This document shows positions 44,602 to 51,939 of a stretch of 64,000 bases of DNA, in pieces; the first letter of the stretch is position 1; each line of letters begins with the position of its first letter. The translations under genes and the position numbers were made by a program. The notes beneath the pieces were generated by a model. It had not been told where the DNA came from and ran no database searches. It saw only the letters and a list, made by a program, of their open reading frames with translations. Origin of the DNA: Alphaproteobacteria bacterium (GTDB taxonomy: Bacteria; Pseudomonadota; Alphaproteobacteria; Micavibrionales; Micavibrionaceae); NCBI GenBank assembly GCA_017999645.1, contig JAGNLJ010000003.1:124001-188000 (forward strand). Direction: 5' to 3'.

Positions 44602-46062
44602 CTAGTCGAGAATATATCCGTATTTTTCATCGTCGGAGAAAATCTGATCATCTTCGACTTCATAAGACTTGCGGACATTCACCGCGAACGAACGCGCCAG
44701 CGGGTTGTCACGATGCGGCGCCGTTCTCTCGGCACGATTTTTCTCGGCATAAGGCTCAACGAGATACGGTGTGACGATAACCACAAGCTCCGTTTCATCG
44801 CGGCGGAAACTGTCGGATTTCACGAGGTCGCCCAGGATCGGCGTCTTGTTGATGCCCGGCAATCCGGCCATGCCCTTGATCGATTCGGATTGCAGCAATC
44901 CGGCGATCATCAGGCTGCCGCCGCTTTGAACTTCAACGGTCGTATCTGCTTTACGAACATCCAGACCAGGAACATTGACGTCAGCCAGTACAACCGCGCT
45001 GTCGAAATCGAGCGATGAAACTTCCGTATTCAGTTGCAGGCTGATGCGGTTATCGGAAAGGACAATCGGCTTGAAATTGAGCGAAACGCCGAACTCGCGG
45101 AATTCGACAACCACGTTGCCGACATTGTCGCGGCCCACCGGAACGGGGAATTCACCGCCCGCGAGGAATCCGGCTTTCTGGCCAGATACAGCCGTCAAAT
45201 TCGGCTCGGCCAGAACGTGAATAAGATTTTCTTCTTCAAGCGCGCGCAGGAAAAACTGCAAATCGCCGATCCCGGCAATGCCCGTGTCCGTTATGAAACG
45301 CGCAAGCCCCGTCGGGTCCTGCGAGAGGCCAATGCCGCCGCCGGTGCCAAACGTGAACGAAGTATTTTCATTGAACAGCGTCGACGTCGACAGCGCATCT
45401 TCATTGTTTATATCCGTGTTGACGCCGAGCTCTTTCAGGATGCTGCGCGATGCCTCGACGATTTTAACCTGCAGCATCACCTGCTGCTCGCCCCTGACAT
45501 TCAGAAGGTTGGAAATCAGTTCATCGGCCGTACCCTTTTGATCCTGCAGATCGCCGACATAGCTTGCAACCACGCTGGTAATGCGCGAAGCGACTTCCGG
45601 CGTCGAGACGGTGCCTGTCATGACGATCTGGTCATGCACGGCCTTAACTTCCACATCTTCATCAGGATAAAGGTCATTCACCATAGCCTGGATGGCCTTG
45701 AGGTCGTATTTGACGTGAATATCCAGTTTCTTGATGACGTCGCCGTTTTCATCCAGCGCGATGATATTCGTATCGCCGATCTTCAGGCCGACAATGTACA
45801 GACGGTTCGATTGAACAGCCATGACATCGATAATGGACGGGTTAGCAACCAGCACATCGGCAATATCGCCATCGACATCAATGAGTTCCGCCTTGCCGAG
45901 CGTGATATAGACCGGCCCCGGCTCGACCGCCTCGGCCACGATATTCTCAAGATCGCCTTTTTCGGCCAGGACAAGCGCAGGCAAAGCAATCACGCAGAGG
46001 CCCGTTATGGCCACCGCGAATAAAAGCTGTGCAGCATTGATCTTCTTCAAACTAAGCGACAT
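44602..46062 (-). CDS. cpaC: Tad pilus outer-membrane secretin CpaC/RcpA
   Basis: 486 residues. Signal peptide, then the pilus N-domain (GPVYITLGKAELIDVDGDIA), a BON-like domain (KAVHDQIVMTGTVSTPEVAS), and the secretin core with VLAEPNLTAVSGQKAGFLAGGEFPVP and EVSSLDFDSAV, QSGGSLMIAGLLQ, ELVVIVTPYLVEP. Forms the outer-membrane channel for the Flp pilus. Gene order with cpaB upstream and cpaD downstream is standard. Confidence 0.95.
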   Translation of the reverse strand: MSLSLKKINAAQLLFAVAITGLCVIALPALVLAEKGDLENIVAEAVEPGPVYITLGKAELIDVDGDIADVLVANPSIIDVMAVQSNRLYIVGLKIGDTNIIALDENGDVIKKLDIHVKYDLKAIQAMVNDLYPDEDVEVKAVHDQIVMTGTVSTPEVASRITSVVASYVGDLQDQKGTADELISNLLNVRGEQQVMLQVKIVEASRSILKELGVNTDINNEDALSTSTLFNENTSFTFGTGGGIGLSQDPTGLARFITDTGIAGIGDLQFFLRALEEENLIHVLAEPNLTAVSGQKAGFLAGGEFPVPVGRDNVGNVVVEFREFGVSLNFKPIVLSDNRISLQLNTEVSSLDFDSAVVLADVNVPGLDVRKADTTVEVQSGGSLMIAGLLQSESIKGMAGLPGINKTPILGDLVKSDSFRRDETELVVIVTPYLVEPYAEKNRAERTAPHRDNPLARSFAVNVRKSYEVEDDQIFSDDEKYGYILD

Positions 46063-46121
46063 TGTTTTCGATTTCAGTTGGTTACACAGAAAATTGTGGA
46101 TAGGGGCGAAAATTGAGGTGA

Positions 46122-47000
46122 CTAGTTGGCGGGAAGCAGCATGACGCTGGATCCATTATAGATTCTCACACTATCCGAATTTATTCCAGCGCCCTTTTTC
46201 ATTTTCAGGTATTCTGTAAATACTTCGTCATCAATTTTAATAAGACGGGCGTCTGAAACGATTTCCCAGTTTTTTTCGATAATCTTGTTATCGCCCACGC
46301 CGCGCAGCGACAGGGTCAGTTCGCCGATACTGTCGGCCAGCGATATCTTTTCTGAATCCGTGGCGTTCAAAGCCAGCGTGACAGTCTTGCCGACCTTGAT
46401 CTTTTCATCTTCTGGACGTTTTGCCGACTGGTCGACGGCCAGGACCTTCACGTTCTGGAGGATTGTCTCGGTCGCCATTTTCATGATGTTGCGATCAATC
46501 ATGCTCTGAACGTACGGATCGTCATCAATTGAATCGATGTTCGTCTTGTAAGTCATGATCACATCGACGTAATCGCCGGGACCTATAAAACCGGCGACCA
46601 TGTTCGCCGCCTTGACGGAAATTGCTACTGCGCGCATGCCGGGATCAAGACTTGCCGCGACGTAATTTCCCTTGGATTCACCGAGCAAAGCCGAACTCAT
46701 CATAAGCTCGCCCTTGCCGATATTACGGGCCAGGCGGCCCTTAATCGCATCAAGGGGTTTTTGATCTTTTTCACGCACGATCGCACCGGGCACCAGCAGT
46801 GCCTCCGGCCATGCCTGCCAGGACACATCGCCATCTTTCAATTCACGACCGATCCCTAAATCTTTCGCAGCGACGAGAACCTCGACGCGCGCTTCCTGCA
46901 CGGCGGGTTTTTTACCGCCAAGCGTAATCTGCACCAGTAGCGCCACAACGATCGCAACGACCAGCGCACCGCCCAGCACAATGACAACATTCTTATTCAT
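46122..47000 (-). CDS. cpaB: Tad pilus assembly protein CpaB/RcpC
   Basis: 292 residues. N-terminal membrane anchor (NVVIVLGGALVVAIVVALLV), then an SAF/Flp-assembly domain (VLVAAKDLGIGRELKDGDV, ARNIGKGELMMSSALL, VKAANMVAGFIGPGDYVDVI). Stabilises the secretin and may sense periplasmic state. Starts 112 bases from cpaA, so it may have its own promoter, although I could not define one. Confidence 0.9.
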   Translation of the reverse strand: MNKNVVIVLGGALVVAIVVALLVQITLGGKKPAVQEARVEVLVAAKDLGIGRELKDGDVSWQAWPEALLVPGAIVREKDQKPLDAIKGRLARNIGKGELMMSSALLGESKGNYVAASLDPGMRAVAISVKAANMVAGFIGPGDYVDVIMTYKTNIDSIDDDPYVQSMIDRNIMKMATETILQNVKVLAVDQSAKRPEDEKIKVGKTVTLALNATDSEKISLADSIGELTLSLRGVGDNKIIEKNWEIVSDARLIKIDDEVFTEYLKMKKGAGINSDSVRIYNGSSVMLLPAN

Positions 47001-47112
47001 CCGCCACCTTCAGTGGTTACATTATGGAATTATTGGGGACGCAGCAGGAAAGCCGCAAAAAAACACGGCTCTATATCTATAATGCGTGTTTATTGTTAAA
47101 AATTGGTGAACT

Positions 47113-47661
47113 CTAGGAGTGGCCAAGGAGGGTTAATATGGCCCCATTAAAATACCCCAGTTTAACGAAAGACGCCAGCGCGCCGCAGACAATCGCCACG
47201 CCGTAGGGAACCTTGTTTTCGCCCGCCTGCACGCGTGCGACCCAGCCGCCGGGCGCAGGGTTTTTAACCGGCTGCCATTTCTGCAGGGCAATTGCCCAGA
47301 GACCCACCAGCCCGCCGATAACGCTCATGTAAAACAGGAAGGCCGGAAGACCGGCCACCCCCGCCCAGAAGGCATAGGCAGTACTGAGCTTTGAGTCCGC
47401 CGCGCCGATTGTTCTCAGGCCGAACAACGTCGCCGTAATCGCAAAAATGATCAGCGCTGCCGTGAGGTGCGACAGGATGCTGCCAAAAATTTCCGGATGA
47501 CCGAGAAGCTGCATAAACACGAATGCCGCGAAGAACGATACGATAATCACGCCGCTATGCCAGTTGGGAATGACCAGTCCCTTAATATCGGACCACGCCG
47601 CCATGCCGCCAATAGCAATCGCGACAAACAGGCAGGTCAGAAAAAGAATAAGCGCAACCAT
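47113..47661 (-). CDS. cpaA: Prepilin peptidase CpaA/TadV with altered GxGD
   Basis: 182-residue membrane aspartic peptidase with about five helices that cleaves Flp prepilins. The first catalytic aspartate is in AAWSDIKGLVIPNW; the second, usually GxGDxK, reads IGAADSKLSTA, so the Gly before Asp is Ala. The two aspartates are kept, so it is probably active. GGAGA ribosome site before the ATG. Whether it also cleaves the FTLIE-type prepilins at 32877-37392 is not clear. Confidence 0.88.
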   Translation of the reverse strand: MVALILFLTCLFVAIAIGGMAAWSDIKGLVIPNWHSGVIIVSFFAAFVFMQLLGHPEIFGSILSHLTAALIIFAITATLFGLRTIGAADSKLSTAYAFWAGVAGLPAFLFYMSVIGGLVGLWAIALQKWQPVKNPAPGGWVARVQAGENKVPYGVAIVCGALASFVKLGYFNGAILTLLGHS

Positions 47662-47701
47662 GAAATCTCCGATTAAAGAATAAGGAAAGAGGGGAAACTA
47701 T

Positions 47702-47911
47702 TCAACTATCTTCACGCTGCATGAACCTATCTACGAAATCCGACACGCTTTGCAACATCCAGGTGAACATCTCCAGCACGGTTTCGCCGAAGAAAAACAC
47801 GCCGAACATGATTGTCAGGGAAATGCCGCTGGCAATGAGAGAATATTCAACAGCCGTAACCGCGTCTTGTTGCCGTTTATACAACCTGAACAATAACCAG
47901 GGACATTTCAT
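47702..47911 (-). CDS. Flp-type pilin, minor, lacking the usual cleavage glycine
   Basis: 69 residues from the ATG at 47911; a longer frame starts in the preceding terminator. A short basic leader is followed by QQDAVTAVEYSLIASGISLT, aligning with the Flp signature GATAIEYGLIAAGIS but with Ala where the -1 Gly of the cleavage site normally stands. A long hydrophobic helix follows, then an acidic tail. Lies after the terminator that follows flp1, so its level should be lower. Confidence 0.75.
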   Translation of the reverse strand: MKCPWLLFRLYKRQQDAVTAVEYSLIASGISLTIMFGVFFFGETVLEMFTWMLQSVSDFVDRFMQREDS

Positions 47912-47925
47912 CGCATATCTCTCAC

Positions 47926-47965
47926 ATAAAAAAGCCCGCCTTCCGGATCGAAAGGCGGGCCTTTT
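47926..47965 (-). terminator. Strong terminator after the main Flp pilin
   Basis: Nine-base arms GCCCGCCTT (47934-47942) and AAGGCGGGC (47952-47960). On the minus strand the stem is followed by six T. It lies just after the flp1 stop and would stop most leftward transcripts, giving more pilin message than tad-apparatus message. Confidence 0.85.
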
Positions 47966-47984
47966 AAACTCATGCCAAGCCCGA

Positions 47985-48191
47985 TTACGGGGCAGGCGCC
48001 TCAGCATTGTCGTTAGCTTCTGCCAGTTTACCTTCCATCGTGGTAAACATCGCTAAAAGCTCTTCACCGAACGTGAACACGACGCCGACAATCGCCAGCG
48101 AAATACCGGCTGCGATCAGGCCGTATTCAATAGCCGTCGCACCGTCTTCGTTGCGCAAATATGCGTCTCTATAAGCAAGCAGTTTTTTCAT
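47985..48191 (-). CDS. flp: Flp major pilin
   Basis: 68 residues. The prepilin MKKLLAYRDAYLRNEDG is cleaved before ATAIEYGLIAAGISLAIVGV, the classic Flp motif with Glu5 and Tyr6. A helix and a short Ala/Asn-rich tail follow. AGGAGA ribosome site seven bases upstream. Separated from tadG by 297 AT-rich bases and followed by a strong terminator, which fits a highly expressed structural subunit. Confidence 0.93.
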   Translation of the reverse strand: MKKLLAYRDAYLRNEDGATAIEYGLIAAGISLAIVGVVFTFGEELLAMFTTMEGKLAEANDNAEAPAP

Positions 48192-48423
48192 TTGAGATCT
48201 CCTGTAAGATTTTCAGATTTTAGATTTTTCCGGTTACCCACACTTCAAAAAGATTTTCGAAGTTCCCAACCGTACTTTTCCAGAATATCAGGTGTTTATT
48301 TAAGGAAGGTTAAAAAGACGCAGTAGTAACCATAATTTGAAGAAAAAAATTGAATCTGGCAAGTGAAACCTGAAAAAATTTAAATAAAATTTTCGGTAAT
48401 TCCAACATAACCTTGTAATGACT

Positions 48424-48459
48424 CAAATAAATAAGGCCCGCCCTTGTATAGGGCGAGCC
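48424..48459 (-). terminator. Terminator after tadG on the minus strand
   Basis: GGCCCGCCC (48435-48443) pairs with GGGCGAGCC (48451-48459) with one mismatch; on the minus strand it is followed by TTATTTATTT. It ends the tadE-tadE-tadG unit, so flp1 must have its own promoter in 48192-48420, which I could not define. Confidence 0.72.
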
Positions 48460-48488
48460 TTGAAAATGGCTGAGGTTAGGTAAGCCGC

Positions 48489-50111
48489 TTAGCCTGTAAT
48501 GTGCAGGTTACTGAGTTCGCGGCTGATCTGTTCGAACACGTCAATCAGTTCTTCCTGCGTCGGCGCATCGTAATACTGGTCAGGACTGCTGGCGCAATTG
48601 CGGTAGTAATCGCGCGTATTTTCGCTGATGACCGGATCGCCGTCTTCATCCTCATAGTTGAATGTCACGGTGTAAACAATAATTCCTTGCTCCTTCATCG
48701 CCTCGCAGGTTTCAGAAAAGCGTGTGTTGAACTTGGTCACGCTCATATTGTTCTTGTTCGTAAACCAGTAGGAGGAATAATAACTGTTCTCCGTATTGTC
48801 GCCGTCGGTCATCATCACGACGACCTTGCGCCAGTAAGGATTATCCCACGGCGCGCCTTCCTCGAAAGGCGCCTCTGGCGAGATCAAACGGTAACCCCAC
48901 GCCATACCGATATTGCCGAGCGTGTTGCCTTCAGGAATCATATCGTCAATGCGGTCATTTAATGCTTCCACATCACTCGTCAGCGGCATGATATAGGCGT
49001 AAGGACAGCCGGTATTCGGCCCGCCATCCTGGCTGCCGGACGTACCAACCATGCAATAGCAATAGGTGCTGGCACAGTTGCCGCCGCTGCCGGTGCAGTT
49101 GCTGCATCGTGAATTGCTGTAGTCATACGAACCGCTGTCGATATCGTCGCACTCATCACCGCTGGGAATGACACGTCCGAACATATAAATGTCCCAGTTG
49201 CCCTCGTAACTATCGAGAACGTCGTAATCATACGGGTCGTTGGTGGTGCTGCCCGGCGCCCAGCCATGGCCGCGGCATTTATCGGCGGTGTTGCAACCCG
49301 TGCCGCTACCGGTGCGCCATAATTGTCCGGCGGAACCGGAGACATGTGTTGCTGCCGCATTATAGTCTGTCTGTTTGTGCTCGACGACGCATCCGTACCA
49401 GCCGCTGGAGCTGTTATGCGAGGTCGTATAGCTGATACCCGACGGCAGGTTAACGAAAACATCGCCATTACCGTAAACTGTGTTATCAGGATTTTTTCCA
49501 AGACCGTAACGACCGATGCGCACCGAGTTGCTGTACGGCACCATACCGATCTTGATTGATTCAGGATTACTCGAGTTTTCAAAAAGCGTGCTGATGAAAT
49601 TCCGGCTGGCGATCTTCAAGGCTTCGATATTTTCGATGCCTTCATCATTTTCCGTCGCCATCGATCCCGTGTTATCGAGCACGAGAACAACCTCGATGCC
49701 CTGCACTTCACGCTGGACGGTGGTTTCAGCCTCGACGAGAATTTCATGAATGCCGATAATGCTCAGGAAGAATGTCAGATATTCAGCCCGGCCTGTCACT
49801 TTCACCTGGTTGCCTTCAACAACGACAATCGGCTCAAATGTCGCACCCAGCTTTTCTTCCGGATAATTGGCCTCAAAAAAATCTTTAACCTTCTGCTCGA
49901 TCGTTGCCTCATCGGTGGCCTGAGCGGTCGCGGCCAGGGCGGCGGCATCGATTGCCTGCGACAGGCGCTGCTGCACCAGGTAGGCATGAGCGAAATCGAG
50001 AGCCATGCCGGCCGATCCGACAATGATCGGCGCCATGATCGCGAACATGACGACAATCGTACCGGACGTGTTCCGGATATATTTTCTAAGTGCGTTTATC
50101 ATCCTGTTCAT
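48489..50111 (-). CDS. tadG: TadG-like vWA-domain protein
   Basis: 540 residues from the ATG at 50111, which has a GGAAGG ribosome site. N-terminal Flp/TadE-like helix (NTSGTIVVMFAIMAPIIVGS) with the Tad_N pattern, then a vWA domain whose MIDAS starts VLVLDNTGSM (DxTGS instead of DxSxS). An insertion (about residues 250-375) is rich in Gly, Ser and Cys, including CSNCTGSGGNC and YCYCM, and is not usual in TadG. MMTDGDN occurs at the second MIDAS loop. Probably a pseudopilin or surface adhesin of the Flp pilus. Confidence 0.85.
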   Translation of the reverse strand: MNRMINALRKYIRNTSGTIVVMFAIMAPIIVGSAGMALDFAHAYLVQQRLSQAIDAAALAATAQATDEATIEQKVKDFFEANYPEEKLGATFEPIVVVEGNQVKVTGRAEYLTFFLSIIGIHEILVEAETTVQREVQGIEVVLVLDNTGSMATENDEGIENIEALKIASRNFISTLFENSSNPESIKIGMVPYSNSVRIGRYGLGKNPDNTVYGNGDVFVNLPSGISYTTSHNSSSGWYGCVVEHKQTDYNAAATHVSGSAGQLWRTGSGTGCNTADKCRGHGWAPGSTTNDPYDYDVLDSYEGNWDIYMFGRVIPSGDECDDIDSGSYDYSNSRCSNCTGSGGNCASTYCYCMVGTSGSQDGGPNTGCPYAYIMPLTSDVEALNDRIDDMIPEGNTLGNIGMAWGYRLISPEAPFEEGAPWDNPYWRKVVVMMTDGDNTENSYYSSYWFTNKNNMSVTKFNTRFSETCEAMKEQGIIVYTVTFNYEDEDGDPVISENTRDYYRNCASSPDQYYDAPTQEELIDVFEQISRELSNLHITG

Positions 50112-50130
50112 AGAGACCACCTTCCGGGCT

Positions 50131-50679
50131 TTATTCTTCCATATTGACGACGGCACTTCTGCGGCCGCGTGCAAAAGCAACTTCCCGCATCGTCATTTCA
50201 TTAAGTACGAAACCGGCGAATACAGGCTCAAAAACATACGCTACAGTCACAACCACGACGCCATTATCGGCTTCAGCCAGGCTGGCGACATCCTCCAGTA
50301 CGTTCTGGTTCTGCGCCATGCCGGGCGTTGTTTCCCGCCAGACGATTTCCGGCTGGGCGTCATCGTCAAACCTTATACTTACTATATCAACGCCATAACT
50401 GCTGGAATCAAGCGGCTCAAACGCCAGTCCGCCAGCCGTGACCGCTTCCTCAATTTCTACGTCATCCACGGTCATATTCCTCGTAATGAGATCGGCAACA
50501 ATCTGGGAAGCGCGTATGGTTTTCTGGTTCGCCAATATGCCGTTGCCCATATCGAATGTGCCGAGCAAAAGCGTCAGGAGAATCGGAAATACCAGAGCCG
50601 CCTCGACCGTCGCCACAGCTTCGGTTTCGCGACCCCAGCGCGCCGTAAAATTCCTGAACATGACAAACCCGGAAAACAT
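50131..50679 (-). CDS. tadE: TadE/TadF-like pseudopilin 2
   Basis: 182 residues. The leader ends at VATVEAALVFPILLTLLLG, the TadE signature with Glu after a short leader, followed by an exported domain. GAAGGA ribosome site before the ATG. Lies 20 bases upstream of tadG and six after the stop of the first tadE. Minor pilin of the Flp system. Confidence 0.88.
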   Translation of the reverse strand: MFSGFVMFRNFTARWGRETEAVATVEAALVFPILLTLLLGTFDMGNGILANQKTIRASQIVADLITRNMTVDDVEIEEAVTAGGLAFEPLDSSSYGVDIVSIRFDDDAQPEIVWRETTPGMAQNQNVLEDVASLAEADNGVVVVTVAYVFEPVFAGFVLNEMTMREVAFARGRRSAVVNMEE

Positions 50680-50685
50680 TTTTTG

Positions 50686-51210
50686 TTATCCTTCAAAATC
50701 ATAAGGCTCGGTCTGCAGCACGATCGTCGAAACGAAAAGCCGAGAATTGTCCGGTCCACCAAGCAATGTGCCGACGATAGGTGTCATCATCGGGTATCTG
50801 TACGCCGCACGGATCAGAATCCGCGAACTTGAACCGCCCGCATCGAATGCGCCGGGAACCAGGTTGCCGTCTTCATCATATTGCGGCTCCATCTCCTCAT
50901 AATCGGAAAAACTTTCCATCTCACGCACTTCGATAACAACATTGTCGCAGTTAATGAGCACTAATGCGTAATTGCAGACCGCCTGGCGGAACAGCGCTTC
51001 CGGGTCGGCACCTTCCTGAAGCTGGCCAGTGCGGATGAGCCGTGCGGCAGAACCCGTAGCGCCCTCGAGCATGGCGGCGCCAACATACATCATAGAAATC
51101 TCGATGATCGCCAGCGTTAAAAATATATAAGGGATCAGGAGGAAACTGAACTCGATCGCCGTCGTTCCCTCGTCTTTACCCAGCCAGCCTGAAATCAGTT
51201 TGCTCAGCAT
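50686..51210 (-). CDS. tadE: TadE-like pseudopilin 1
   Basis: 174 residues from the ATG at 51210. An in-frame TTG at 51243 lies inside a terminator and is unlikely. The leader KLISGWLGKDEG precedes TTAIEFSFLLIPYIFLTLAI, a TadE-type signal with Glu5. The upstream region has no clear ribosome site, so the start is less sure. First gene of tadE-tadE-tadG. Confidence 0.85.
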   Translation of the reverse strand: MLSKLISGWLGKDEGTTAIEFSFLLIPYIFLTLAIIEISMMYVGAAMLEGATGSAARLIRTGQLQEGADPEALFRQAVCNYALVLINCDNVVIEVREMESFSDYEEMEPQYDEDGNLVPGAFDAGGSSSRILIRAAYRYPMMTPIVGTLLGGPDNSRLFVSTIVLQTEPYDFEG

Positions 51211-51241
51211 TTGACTAAAATTTTTTGTTTTTTTCAGGCAC

Positions 51242-51264
51242 AAAAAAAGCGGCTTTTACCGCTT
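51242..51264 (-). terminator. Terminator after the pseudokinase unit
   Basis: AAGCGG (51247-51252) and CCGCTT (51259-51264) form a six-base stem; read on the minus strand it is followed by seven T (51242-51248 region). It separates the pseudokinase/membrane-protein unit from tadE. Confidence 0.75.
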
Positions 51265-51275
51265 ATTTCGTGCTT

Positions 51276-51289
51276 TGTGCATATGCACA
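51276..51289. promoter_or_regulatory. Perfect 14-base palindrome upstream of tadE
   Basis: TGTGCATATGCACA is its own reverse complement. It lies just upstream of the terminator, between the pseudokinase unit and tadE, where a dimeric regulator of either could bind. No regulator is identified. Confidence 0.35.
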
Positions 51290-51366
51290 GACAACCCAAC
51301 CACCTATTATTATGCGCCTCACCTATGAACAAACGATTAAGAAAAACCCTCTATTTTAAAGGCTTA

Positions 51367-51930
51367 TCAGCTTTTTTCAGGGCGCTCGACGGCAAATCCC
51401 TGGTGGTCCAGTGGAATCTGGCCAGTGACTTCCGCCCCCCAGCGCGACACCAGTTCCGCCTGCCGTTTTTTAATGGATTCCTGCCGGGCCAGGCCGCGCT
51501 GGTATAAAATCGCCGCCACCACCGAAGACATTGACCAGTCGATCATATAACCAGCGCCCGCCGCTGCGTACATAACGATAACCGCCTGCGGATCTGTAGC
51601 GATATTGAGGGCGGTATCAAACTCATGCCCCTGCGATCCCAGCTTGAACAAAAAAGGCACGCATCCCGCGAGATTGAGCGCGCCCACGGTGACAATTTTC
51701 GTTCTGGCGCGCTTAGGGTCAGCAAATGTCGCGGCGATTGTCGGCAACATGCCAATGCCTAATAACACGGCGTATGGCATAAACACGGCGGCCAGGATCA
51801 CAAGGCCCATCATGAACACGGAAACCTTCGCGCCGCCGCTCACCTTGCGACCGGATTTTTTACCGCTTTTCGGCGCGGCGGCGGCTTTGGGGTCTGGCGC
51901 TTTTTTTTCTGGAGATTTTTTATCTGCCAT
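51367..51930 (-). CDS. Small membrane protein paired with the pseudokinase
   Basis: 187 residues. A Lys/Ala/Pro-rich cytosolic N-terminus (about residues 1-33) is followed by two or three hydrophobic segments (VSVFMMGLVILAAVFMPYAV, then a segment near 85-95, then AVIVMYAAAGAGYMIDWSM) and a charged C-terminus with QESIKKRQAELVSRWG. I do not recognise the family. It follows the pseudokinase after nine bases and is followed by a terminator, so the two form a unit. Confidence 0.78.
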   Translation of the reverse strand: MADKKSPEKKAPDPKAAAAPKSGKKSGRKVSGGAKVSVFMMGLVILAAVFMPYAVLLGIGMLPTIAATFADPKRARTKIVTVGALNLAGCVPFLFKLGSQGHEFDTALNIATDPQAVIVMYAAAGAGYMIDWSMSSVVAAILYQRGLARQESIKKRQAELVSRWGAEVTGQIPLDHQGFAVERPEKS

Positions 51931-51939
51931 GCCCTGCCC

